From the NCBI GenBank assembly GCA_008477525.1, contig SPDT01000004.1, forward strand, positions 3,472,001-3,536,000: a stretch of 64,000 bases of DNA. Reading direction: 5' to 3'. Below are positions 13,201-24,000 of the stretch, one piece after another (the stretch's first letter is position 1; each line of letters opens with the position of its first letter). The translations under genes were made by a program, and so were the position numbers. Under the pieces are notes generated by a model. The model saw only the letters and a list, made by a program, of their open reading frames with translations. It was not told the origin of the DNA and made no database searches. The DNA is from Hypomyces perniciosus (lineage: Eukaryota > Ascomycota > Sordariomycetes > Hypocreales > Hypocreaceae).

Positions 13201-14781
13201 GCGATTTATTGCAATTAACTATATAATTCCAGCTAAAATTATTTCTAATTAAAGATTAACTTTTATATTTAAATTCTAGTAAACATTTATAACCTAGTTA
13301 AATATAAATTATAAGCTTAATACTATATATTATTTATAGATAAATAAATCAATAGAATGCATTAACTAAATTATTAAAGTTTATTTAAAAAGTCATATTA
13401 ACTTTAACTAAAACAATTAAGTAAAAAAGCTATTAATTATATAAATATTTTATAATAGTAATATTTTAAAGTTAACTGGATTTAGCTTTATATATATTAA
13501 CTATAGCTTTACGCTAGATATATATAAAGCGCTAAAGAAAGGCCTATATATCAATAAAGTATAAATTAAAGCTAAAGATATAAAGCAGTTATATAAAGAA
13601 ATGCAGGTATACCTTAACTTTATATAAGAAAAAATAAAGAAGTATACTAATAAGTATAGATTAAAGGGATTAATCTTTAAAGAGGGAGATATAGTTTATT
13701 TATACTGTTATGTACTAAAAAAAAAGACTGTAAATATTAAAATAATATAATTAAGCAATAAATTAAATTTTAAAAAACTTAGCCTTTACTTAATTAAAAA
13801 GGTTATTTTAAAAGTTATTTATAAATTTATATTATTAAATAGTATTTAAATTTATTTAATATTTTATATCTCGCTATTTAAAAAAGTATTATAAAATAAA
13901 TTAAAAACTAAACTAATTATAGATTTAATTAAGGTTTTATTAGTTAAAGAAGAGTATAAAGTTAAGGAAATTAAAGCTATAAAAATAGAATACAATAAAT
14001 ACTAATACCTAATAAAGTGGAAAAACTATAAAAAAGAATATAACTTTTATAAACTTAAAGAGTACTTTAAATACTTTTAGATAACTTTACAGTAATTCCA
14101 CTGAAATCTAGGCCTTTTAATAAAGGGTTTAATAAGGCGTTAAAAGTAAGAAGATTAATACCCTAAAAGACTTAAACCTCTAAAAAAACTTCTAATTCCT
14201 ACTGCTTTAAATTTTCTAGTTTCTTTAAAGATTCTAACCTACACTCAACTATCTCTTTACCTTTAATCCACAGCTATTATTTCTAATAATAAAAACGCTT
14301 TAAATAATCTAAAGCTTTATTTATTTCCGCCTAGGCTTTATAAAAGGCTTTATAATAAAGCAATAAAAATTCTTTTACTGATTTTTTAGTAGAATTAAAA
14401 TATCGCGACTTAGAAATAATACTTAATATTAAAAAACAGTCTTAGCTATAATACTAAAAGAAAAACTTTAAGGAAATAAACAAGAACTTAATATAACCTT
14501 TACACTATTATATAGATAACCAATATAAATATACTTACTGCATTTTAAAGAGCGATCGTTTATATAATACTTTAGGCCGCGAGAAAAATAATAAAAATAA
14601 TATATAATATTAAAACCATTAATATTAATTAAGTTTATAAGTTTATAATAATAGAAAGTCGATTTAGTATAAATAGGCTGTAAATTATTAAATATAATAA
14701 ATAGTTAAGAAAAAGGATATTATATATAAAAAAGGGGAAAGGACTAAATAGGTTTTAAGGATAAAACTACTAGGAGAGGGA
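10249..14781 (+). mobile_element. Ty3/Gypsy chromovirus pol region (family 2, copy 1), RIP-degraded
   Basis: Read through stops on the plus strand: an aspartic protease near 10600-10700 (LIDNKAIGNFI, from an ancestral LIDSGATGNFI-like motif); RT about 11430-11900 with the YLDD box changed to FIVIYLNNILI near 11762-11795; RNase H about 12170-12560; integrase zinc-binding and core regions about 12770-13700; and a C-terminal chromodomain-like stretch at about 13960-14075 (the pattern YLIKWKNYKKEYNFY). A purine run AGGAGAGGG ends just before the 3' LTR at 14782. The 5' part of the element lies left of the nested gypsy element. A second, inverted copy is at 40450-42546 and 50092-50758. Confidence 0.82.
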
Positions 14782-15195
14782 TATTATATTATAACCTAAC
14801 TATATTAAAGATTAGGTTATAGGGGTATAGGAGAATATTGGTTGCACTAATTAATTATTAAAAAGTAATTACTGCGCTAAAGGTAATTACTTAAATACTT
14901 ACTATATTAAAAAGTATAATTATTTACTCGATTACTATACTATTACAGTAATTGCAGTAATGCTTACTGGAATATTAGTAATTATATATAAATTTCCTTT
15001 ATATATATATAACTGGCTTATTATTTATTTAATACAGGTATTTAAATAGTCGTTAATAATTGCATTTACTAGAACCGCCTGTTCTATAGAATTGTAACTA
15101 TGTTACCCTGCTTAGTATTTATCCCTGACCTCTTTGTCAATATAAACCCACGAACCTTGGTTTATCCCTTGAGAATCAACCCGGATCGTCACACA
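14782..15195 (+). repeat. LTR-D of the family 2 chromovirus
   Basis: About 414 bp, beginning TATTATATTATAACC (presumed TGTTATATTACGACC) after a purine tract and ending GGATCGTCACACA. It is the inverted partner of 40054-40449; the last 180 bp match best, for example TATTTATCCCTGACCTC. Chromodomain and polypurine sequence lie on its left, so it is the 3' LTR of the element at 10249-14781. A likely primer-binding site, TGGCAGAATTGGG at 15197, follows it, so it may also have served as the 5' LTR of a second, now unrecognisable element. Confidence 0.78.
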
Positions 15196-15340
15196 GTGGC
15201 AGAATTGGGTTTATAGCCGTATTCCTATTTTCTGCAAAATTTGTTTATATTAGAAATCGGCTAAATCGACTCACGGCTATACAAACAGGAAACCATTTTA
15301 GTTAGATTTTTTACAATAGCCATTATAGCTATTATATTGA
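15196..15340 (+). repeat. Post-LTR leader-like repeat shared with 54784-54916
   Basis: Starts with TGGCAGAATTGGGTTTATAG. The reverse complement of 54784-54916 reads nearly the same, differing mostly by transitions (TGGCAGAATTAGGTTTATAG at its start), and includes the shared core AATCGACTCACGGCTAT/AATCGACTCACAGCTAT. The TGG directly after an LTR suggests a retroelement leader with a primer-binding site. What lies beyond 15340 is not repeated in this window. Confidence 0.6.
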
Positions 15341-15840
15341 GTCTAGGGTAGGCGGGGTAGCTGGTCCTAGCTTAATTGTTATTGTTGAAGATAACAGAAA
15401 TTTCCTGACTTACACCGAAGTTCCTCCGGGAACTTAGTCCTAGCGTCGGGCCTAATCCCGGGTCTAGCCAGAATAGGAAGGTTACCCAATTACACTAAAA
15501 TCCTTGCTTTTTAGCCCTCCTTTTTAACAACTTTTATTAAGCGATACGAGGAAACCTTAAAGTTAGGAACGCAATAATCACGCCAGTGTCTAGCAGGTTG
15601 GAAGAGGGCAGGGCGCGGTCCCCGCGAAATATATTAAATTGCAAAAGGTCGACGCATAATTAAGAAGCTCCACCAGCGACTTATCAGCTATACTACAGCT
15701 ACTCTACGGCCTCTCCGGCCTCTTGCTCCTCCTCTAAGGCGTCAGCTAAGGAAATCGGACAATCCCGATTATACAGGACAATATCCTGAGACAAGTTGCT
15801 ATTAAGCTAGCAGCCAGTTAGCAGTAAACTAGCAGCCTAT
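15341..15840. other. No gene recognised; moderate-GC, mildly RIPped DNA
   Basis: GC content is much higher than to the left, but TAG and TAA are frequent in all frames. I see no domain, LTR or tandem repeat here. It may be leader sequence following the LTR or part of the decayed locus that contains the Cys-rich frame to its right. Confidence 0.5.
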
Positions 15841-15844
15841 TAGT

Positions 15845-16450
15845 AGCGAGGTAAAGGCGAGAACTTATATTTATGTAGGTGGCAAGCGATTCGGCAATTA
15901 CTGATAAAGAGTTAGCCTAGTTTAAGGCTACCTTTAACTTAGTGTCAGTATAGGCACGCTAACGACGCTGCGCCCTTGCAGCTTATTCGCCGTCATCTCG
16001 CTTTTTGGCAGTACCACTTTTAGCCTTTATGCCTTAGAGGGCCTTCTTCACTAAACCCTAAACTCGAGATAAATAGGCCTACTTTCGAGTTAGCAGCTAC
16101 TAAGCAGCTAGACTATAGCTACCTACTGGCACCAAGGGCGACTTAGCTACTTTAGAGAGGAGCTTGCTTATTAAGGGGCGGTAGTCCGAGTAGACATACT
16201 CGCACGACTTATTGTTCTGGCCGCAATAGGTACACTTCTGAGAGCCAGCTAGCCGCCAGTTAGCAGGTCGCCTACAGTTAGGTAGCTGGCACTTACTATT
16301 ATCATCGGCACAGCAGGGAGGGGGAGAGCTAGTCTGATCCCAGTACGCGAAACGGTTCAGACAGCAGCGACACTGGACAGAGCGCCTAGACAGCTAGTTA
16401 ACAGCGATACGCCCGCGGCCACTAGTCGAGGGTAATATTTATGGGGTTGT
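15845..16450 (-). pseudogene. Cys-rich reading-frame relic, family not recognised
   Basis: On the minus strand one frame stays open over about 100 codons (roughly 16435 down to 16105, apart from one TAG) and then continues with several TAG/TAA that look like former Gln or Trp codons. The open part is rich in Cys in a spaced pattern: QCRCCLNRFAYW, then PPPCCADD, SKCQLPNCRR, KCTYCGQNNKSCEY, suggesting a zinc-binding or disulphide-rich domain. Downstream residues are basic and Ala/Lys-rich (AKSGTAKKRDD). Upstream on the same strand, a His-coding CAT run is followed immediately by a GTAAGT donor (about 16735), so the ancestral gene may have been spliced. I cannot name the family; a transposon-encoded protein is possible. 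It is not functional as it stands. Confidence 0.4.
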
Positions 16451-16548
16451 CGTCACGATGGCAGAAGCGGCGGCTTTGGCAGCACGAGGCCTGCAGCTAG
16501 TTAGAGACAGACCGCCAGTATGCCTATAGTGACCTGGCGGAACTTATA

Positions 16549-16668
16549 TGATGGCGATGGCGATGGTGATGGTGATGGTGATGGTGATGGTGATGGTGAT
16601 GGTGATGGTGATGGTGATGGTGATGGTGATGGTGATGGTGATGGTGATGGTGATGGTGATGGCGGTGC
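16549..16668. repeat. GATGGT hexanucleotide microsatellite
   Basis: About 19 tandem GATGGT units, the first two reading GATGGC. On the plus strand this gives an artificial Met-Val repeat ORF; on the minus strand one frame reads alternating His codons. A shorter GAT run follows at 16735-16756, then a GAGGAG-rich stretch. The array has kept its sequence despite surrounding RIP. Confidence 0.95.
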
Positions 16669-16869
16669 CGCTGCTGCTAGATGAGCAGCTAGTCAGGGGC
16701 CAGGCTCCTGCGCACGTCGGGAAGGGGACTTACCTTGATGATGATGATGATGATGAGGAGGAGGAGGAAGAGGAAAGAGAAGAAAAGAGGACGCGCAGGC
16801 TGATATATCCACCATCGCCTATTATACGCAAAACAATCGCTGCCTACACGCCAGCAGTGATTCACTTAT

Positions 16870-17156
16870 TCTTCACCCTAACCTGAGTCTAACATACAAG
16901 TCATAATGCAGTCAGGGAAGGAATCCTGCAATGTCATATCAATAGGTCTATTTCCAGCTATAATGGCATCGAACAACCTACAAAGGAAGCACAATGGCAG
17001 CTAGGGCCCCGCGAACCGTCAGAGATGCTTTGGGCCCCTTGTCGTCCCGGCATTCTAAAGCCCGCTAAAGGGGGAATCTGAAAGGAAAGTTAATTGAACA
17101 AGCCGGGACTACGCCGTGGGAGCGCCGGGACGGCGCTCAAGGAAAAAAAGGCAGTC
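16870..17156. other. Unassigned GC-rich DNA before an LTR-like sequence
   Basis: No coding potential recognised. It contains an inverted pair at GGGCCCCGCG and GGGCCCCTTG and ends in an A/G-rich run (GGAAAAAAAGG at 17141-17151) that could be a polypurine tract in front of the LTR-like sequence at 17157. Confidence 0.4.
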
Positions 17157-17386
17157 TGTCAGGAGTCAGGGAGGCTGAGGGGTAATAAAGGGAGTTAGCC
17201 TCCCTTTATAAAGCTATGTGACCCTGAAAGGGTATATATATAGAGAGCCTTGGGCCCTGTAGGAAAGAAGGGCAGAAATCAATACAGTCACCTTATTACT
17301 CCTTGCTTGTTACCTACCTGCTACTCTACGGCTAGGCCACCTCCCAGACTCTCTCACTCTCTTCTAGGCGTCCCCAGTTTCTGACA
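17157..17386 (+). repeat. LTR-like sequence (TGTCAG...CTGACA), unpaired in this window
   Basis: 230 bp with perfect 6-bp inverted ends TGTCAG and CTGACA, a TATA-like run TATATATATAG near 17233 and an upstream purine tract. A TGG two bases after the end (GCTGGTTTCTAG) could be a primer-binding site. No second copy and no target duplication (CAGTC versus GCTGG) were found, so the identity as an LTR is inferred from architecture only. Confidence 0.4.
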
Positions 17387-20100
17387 GCTGGTTTCTAGAT
17401 TTATACTCTGTTTTCCTTGGTTTATTTTTAGGTGTTTTTATTTAGTTTATTATACTATATAGCCTATATTCTACAACTCTATGCAATTCTGGTTCTTTAT
17501 ATCCTGAATCCGCTGTGGTCTAGTAAGTCGATAGTTGCAGCTTGCATAGCCTCTGTACTTTTCTGCTTTCCGCTTAAGCATAGCGACATTTATTCCTACC
17601 GGGTGTATCGGGCTTTTATACCTACTAACTATTAGGTCACTGGTTGCGATTATATTTATAGGCATTAGTTCAACTATTAAAGACTCTTTTACTATACATA
17701 AAATATTTTTATAAAAGTGCGTTTTATACCGACTTAACTTATACTAACTATCTCTGAAATATAATATTTTAACTATCGTCCAGGCTAATCTCTTTAACGT
17801 TAGCTTTAATACATTAACCTCTTTTAGCAATTAACTTTTAAACTTTACTTTAAATACTATTAATAGCAATATCGTCTTTAACCAATTTACTACAGCTCTT
17901 AAAAAGACCAAGGAGTTCTTTAACCTACAGGGATTTCTATAACATTAGTCTTTTAAGTTACTATGCGGGAGATAAAACGGATAGGGATTTCGATATTAAA
18001 TTCTGCAGCTCCCTTAAAGTGGGTTTCTAGTTTAACCCGATCGAAGTCTGGCATTTAAACAGTACTGGCATGCCTAATTTACTTTTACCGTGCCTCCAGA
18101 ATAAACTGCAGACCTATTAAAGGCTCTTTTACTGGATGTTTATTACTCTTGGGTTCACTGCTACTTATATCAAACTCCTTATTAAGTTTACGGCTACTTT
18201 CAGTCGGCTAAAAAGCATTATAATAACTGTTATATCAGTTATACATCTATAATAATTATCCTAAAAGAATAAATTTCAAATAAAGTTTACTAATGCAATT
18301 CCAACAGGTATTAAATATCTTTATCTTTACTGCCCCTATAATATCTATATCCCTATTTATAATTTTAGTCGGCGTTATTAATACCTCTTTTAAACTATAT
18401 AGTATCCGCGCTTACTTAAGCTAGTGTATTCTCGTTATATTTTAGTTTACTGTCGTTTTTTTTAATATTAGTATAGCCTTATAGCTATTTAGTTCTAGCT
18501 GCTGGCTAGGCTATACTAAATATTACTGCGCTGCCAATAAAGGTAATTACAAATAAGTTAATCCTACTAGCGCCAGTGTATATCGAGACCTAAAAATACT
18601 AAATTATTCCAGTAGGCCTAGCATAACTGCATATAAGCTATACTGTTATAAATAAGTGCATACAATTTACTACCTTTATATTTTTCCCGCTTTATCGATT
18701 ATCCCTCAATAAAGATTATATAGTTAAAGGCATATTAAGGTTAAGATATTAAAGGCTTATTCTTTTGTATTGTTTTATATTATCTCTTTTTTACTTAGGT
18801 TTTATAATCCATGTACTAAAATATATAGTTAAGCTCCCTTTACTTTATTTACAATATAGTAGATAAACCGCTGGTAGTGTAAAGGCTTCTTTAGCTTAGG
18901 TACCAATTGCCTAGTCTCCCACTATATCTTCCGTGCATATCTTTATAGATTTGCTCCTTATTTTATTACTATATTATTCTGCACTGTCTCTAGAAAAAAA
19001 TAGTATCGGATCCCAGTAAAGTATATAACTATACTATACTTCTTTAAAATTCTTTTATCTCTAATCAGTAGGCTAGAAAACTATACCCAGTAATCTCTTT
19101 ATATAGCTGTTATAAATATATAGAACTACTGTCCTAAGGCTACCTTATACCTTCGCCGTTACTTCCTTCAGTACACTTTCAGACTCCTCTGCCTCGTTTA
19201 TATAAACTGTAAATATCACCAGTACTAGCTACCTTAGCAATTCCCTCTTATTAAGTGGGGCGTGAAAGAGATATCTATCTCTTCTTTATTGCCTTTATAG
19301 CACCACTATTTAGGTAAACCAGCTTATAGGACTTCTTCGGCGCGTTCCAGCTTATCTTGGTTTAACTAATTCGTTTTAAGCTAGGCCCCTCGCAGACATT
19401 ATAACTGAGAGACAGTTAACCATTTTCATTCAGTATAACCGTCAAAATTGGAATATTATTCCGCGTTTATTATACACTCCTGGGTATATATAAAGAAGAG
19501 AAATGTCATATCTCCTAAAGCCTAGCACACAAACCGGCCCATACCTTCCGTATTCATTGCCAGCCTAACACTAAGGGCGCCGCCACTAGACTAGCCTAAG
19601 CCGCCACAGTTTAGTCGTAACCCTGGCAACGTGGGTTGGGTATAGTTATGGACAAAGCCTGTATTTATTACTCCTTTAACTGCTGTATTCCCTTCAGTAA
19701 ATCCGCAGGGGCTAAATAGTGCCACTTGCCCAGTAATAATAAGCCTTAGTTCTGGCATTAATAGAATCTATATAAAACCTTAGCAGTAACATAATCTTGT
19801 CAATAATCCTATTTTCCCTTTTCAAATCAAATACTACCTGCTTACTTATATAGTAATTATATATTAAATACTAATAATGCCGGCTTTATAAATAGTAGAA
19901 TCTCTATTTCACTAAGGTGAAAATATCGCAAGATATAACCTATAATACTACGAATAGCCCTTGTAATAACTAAAGTATTAAATATATAGGAGTATAGCTT
20001 ATAGGGCTATAGAGTAAGGTATTAGTAGAAGGCAATAATAAGGGACCGAAAAGAATATATTAAATAATATATAATTGGTCCCTAACAGCACTATAGCTAA
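17387..20100. other. Moderately AT-rich repeat-like DNA, no gene recognised
   Basis: Stops are dense in all frames; open frames of 60-70 codons near 17432-17665 occur on both strands of the same bases and show no domain. A TATA-like GGTATATATAAAG at about 19483 within 19390-19650 gives that part an LTR- or promoter-like look, but no partner was found. Probably an older retroelement that RIP has made unreadable. Confidence 0.45.
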
Positions 20101-20147
20101 AGAAAAGTAGATGGATGGATTATATAACAACAGATGCGATAGAATAG

Positions 20148-20180
20148 ATAGAAATAGATGTATAGGCTATCTATTTCTAT
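20148..20180. repeat. Perfect 12-bp inverted repeat
   Basis: ATAGAAATAGAT at 20148-20159 and its exact reverse complement ATCTATTTCTAT at 20169-20180, separated by 9 bases. It could form a hairpin and sits directly before a 9-bp tandem repeat. Confidence 0.85.
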
Positions 20181-20183
20181 ACA

Positions 20184-20219
20184 TGGATAGCGTGGATAGC
20201 GTAGATAGCGTAGATAGTG
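20184..20219. repeat. Short 9-bp tandem repeat (TGGATAGCG) and nearby GTT run
   Basis: Four units: TGGATAGCG twice, TAGATAGCG, TAGATAGTG. A (GTT)6 run follows at about 20243-20260. An open frame through here (20111-20308) only translates the repeats and is not regarded as a gene. Confidence 0.8.
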
Positions 20220-20604
20220 GACGTGGAATAAATCGCTTAAGTATTGTTGTTGTTGTTGTTATTAACGTCGTATTAGTGCTATATATACAGGCCTATCTAG
20301 GCATCTAGACAGTAAAAGCCAGATAAAGTCTTTATTGCATTTATAAATGCGATATTAGGTTACCTTTATATAATCCTGTAAACTTAAGACCGACCTAATT
20401 GGCTAATAAACTGCTAGAAAATAACTAAAGGTATTAACCTTATAGCTATTTATTATATTTCGCTAAATAAAAGAAATAATTTAAGGTTTAAGGCTTTAAG
20501 ATTTAAGTATTAAAGTAAAAAACGTTTTTTAAAAAGGGGAAAAAACCTAAATATTAACTATTAAGCCCTCTATAAAGTTTAATAAATAGTTTAAAGTAGG
20601 CTAA

Positions 20605-20727
20605 AGTTTATAAAATGATATATTAACTATACCTTTTATAAGATAATAGTAATATCTTTTATAAAATAATAATAATACTTTTTATAAAATAATATATTAA
20701 TAATACTTTTAATAAAATAATATATTT
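20605..20727. repeat. Minisatellite, left part (split by a copia insertion)
   Basis: Degenerate units of about 24-29 bp built around CTTTTATAARATAATA(TATTA). They continue at 27569-27750 on the other side of the copia element. All units here are heavily AT-converted. Confidence 0.7.
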
Positions 20728-21005
20728 TATAGTGGAGTGCAGTATAGCTATATAAAGTATAGAGAGATAGGAAATAAAGCTTAATTCTTTAAAAGAAAAT
20801 ATATTATAGTGGCCTTATTATATATATATATATAACTAATATAAAAAAGAAGCTATATATATACGCTATAAGCATCTATATAGTTTAATATATTGCTTAC
20901 GCGATATATATATTAGCTTATATTTACTTTATAAATAAATAAAAGCTTCTTAACACTAGCCTTAATACTAATAGGCAGTAAAGCCCTAGCCTATTTAACT
21001 TAATA
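20728..21005 (-). repeat. 3' LTR-A of copia copy A3
   Basis: Matches LTR-A throughout but is the most RIP-converted copy (for example ACTTAATA for ACCCAACA at the right end). It is flanked on the left by the duplication TATTT. Confidence 0.85.
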
Positions 21006-24000
21006 TAGCCCTTAATTAATAAAGCTATTCTTAATACTTTATTAACTACTACTTTAATTTATCTATAGTATTATAATTGTTTAGCTATACTTTTAAAGCC
21101 TCTTTTATTATAAATATATATTAATATTTTCTTATAAAGGTAAATGGAATATAAGCGCTATAACTGTTATTATTTTATAATAATAAAAAGTTAAATAATA
21201 AAGCTTTTTAAATAAATAAATAAATTTTAAATAGTTAAAAATAAATATATTAACTATACCTAGCTTTATTCTTTATTTTTCTTTTTTAATTATTAATATT
21301 AATAATAATAATAATATTAATCTTAATAGTAGTATAGCCTTTACTGTAAATATTATACTTCCACTTAATTCCTTTTATACTATATATTTATTAACTAATA
21401 GCGAAATTACAGAAAAGAAATACTTTATTAGTAAAGTATAGTTATAATTGCCCTTTAAAGGTAGCTTATTGCAGTATTAATTACTTAGCTAGCTAAATAG
21501 CTATATCTAGTACTGCTTTTACTCCTATACCAGCTTTTACTCTAGCTCCTACTTTTACACTAGCTAGTTTAGCCTTTATTAACTTTAGCTTTATTTATCC
21601 TCCAGTTATTATAGCTCTCGCCTATATAACTGTTAATATATACTATACTACTACTGCTTTAGCCTTTACCTTTATTACTATTACTGTTACTTTAATAACT
21701 ATTCTTGCAGTTACTTTTACTATAGCTACTCCCGCAATTGCCTTTACTTTTACTTTTACTACTATTACTGCCTTTACTATTATATTATTATCCCCTCTTT
21801 ATAAAGGTTATTTAAAGTTAATAAATGGTAGTAAAAAAGATTTCTTTTAATATATTTTTATTATTTACTTTTAGCAGTATACTATTTACTTTAATAGTAA
21901 TTATTAATATACTCTTTAATAAACTCTTTTTTAATTTACTTATATTATTCTATTTAAGTATATACTTTATAATTATTTAATATTTATATTAATTATATAT
22001 TAACCCTTTTAAGCTATAAATAAAGATAATGATTAAGTAAACATAATATCATTTTTTATATATTTATAAATTTATATAATTAAATAGTAATTTACTATAA
22101 AACAGTGTTATACTTTTAATTTAATTTATTAAAAGAAAAGGATTTAATTTATATTAAAAAGAGAGCTATTTTAGGTAGCTATAATAATAATGCCTTTTAC
22201 ATATAAATATATAAAGGGTAAAAACCTTTAAATAATTAATTATTATAGTAATAAAATACGCCTTTATAGCTAGCAGCTTATAAGTTAAAATGAACTAGTT
22301 CTTTATATTTTTATATATTTTATTTTAATAATTATATATTTATTAAATTTAATAGTGCTTTAAAGTATTTAAAGTACTATTATAGTAAAGTTTTAATAAG
22401 CCTATTAGTAGGTATAAAGTTAATAGAAAAATAAAAACCCATAAATAATGTTTTTTAATATTCCTATTAAAGTTATATATTTTATATATTGATATAATAT
22501 AGGTAAATATTAATTTGTATGCTTTCTTTAATTATAAGGTATATAGTTAATTAATTATTATAATTAATATTTTAATTACTATTAAAGTTAAATTTTATCT
22601 TTTAAAAAAAGTAATATAAACTTATACCCTTTTTCGTTATTTAAATAAAGGCAAATAGTTTAACGTTAATTATAAATATACTAGTAGCACTTTAATATAT
22701 TATATTTTATAAAATAGAGTTTAAAAAAAGTATAATAAAATACCTTTAAAATAGTCTTTAAATATTTATATTATTAGCAAAAAACATATTACTTAAACCA
22801 GTTAAAACTTATATTTCTTTTCGCCCTTTATATTAAAAAGCTAAGAAGCGCTATATATATAAATAGTAGATTAGTTAATTAACTGCTTTAAAGTACTTTT
22901 TATTAAACTTAATTAGAACCTATAATAAAGCTAAAGCGCTATAAGCTATATTAAGCTTTATTATAATAGCTATATACAGTATTAATTTTACTTTCTTTTA
23001 ATATATTTTAATAGTTACTTTTAAAGTTTATAATATACTTTTCTAAAACTTTATAATAGGTATTAAAATTATAAAAAACTATATTCTTTTATTAAGCTTA
23101 AATTATTTCGCAATTTTCTTAAAATATATTTTATAGAAAAAGTATATTTTATACTTTATATAATTATAAGTAATCTTAATCTTTAAAAACTATTATATAT
23201 CTCCTTTACTATCAAGTTTACACTTTACTTTTAAAGTATTGAATAGTTTAATATAAAAAGCTTTATTATTATAATAATATATAATTAAAATATTATTTAT
23301 ATAAAATATAATAAAGATTTTCTAAGCTTTATTATAAAAGAGATAAAGCTCTTTAAAGCTTAAAATTAACCTTTATTACCTTAAAGTTAAGGATAGTTTA
23401 TTAAACTATAGTTTTAGCGAGTCCTTTAAACTATATAACGCTTTAATAAACTTTAAATAGATATTTAGCTACTTAAAACCCTTAATAAGCTTATATATAA
23501 TTAATTTCGAGTTTTTATCCTTTAAAGTATTGGAAAAAGTATTTTTTATATTATATTGCTTTAACTTAAAGTTAAATTTTACTATAAATGTAATAAATAT
23601 ATATAAAAACGCGCTATTAATATAACTATATATATACTCTTTATAATAAAAGACTTTTATAAATCTTTATAGATTACAAAATAAACTTTATAGTATTTTG
23701 GATTTTTATTTTAATTAAATTTATAAGTAAAAACCTAATATATTAATAATAGCTTTATTATTGCCTTAAAATATAATATTTTTTATTAAGTCCCTTTTAT
23801 ATATAAAGAGTTAGTTTTATTATATATAGTTTACTTAAATTTATCTTTAAATAGGTATTTTATAGACTTCTTTTAATTTTTTAATAGTTTTACTAAATCT
23901 TTTTAATAAATAATTAATTTATTAAAGGCTATACTTTTTTAAAAAAAAGATTTATAGTTTATTACTTTATTAAAAATAGTAAATACTATTTTTGCGCTTT

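Noticed and set aside
16548..16886. 112-codon ORF with a Met-Val repeat
   Set aside because: It translates the GATGGT microsatellite and the following GAT/GAG runs; no support as a protein.
17432..17665. Overlapping 67- and 64-codon ORFs on opposite strands
   Set aside because: Both use the same bases, lack domains and lie in repeat-like DNA.
20111..20308. 65-codon ORF near the 9-bp repeat
   Set aside because: Most of it translates the tandem repeat and the GTT run.
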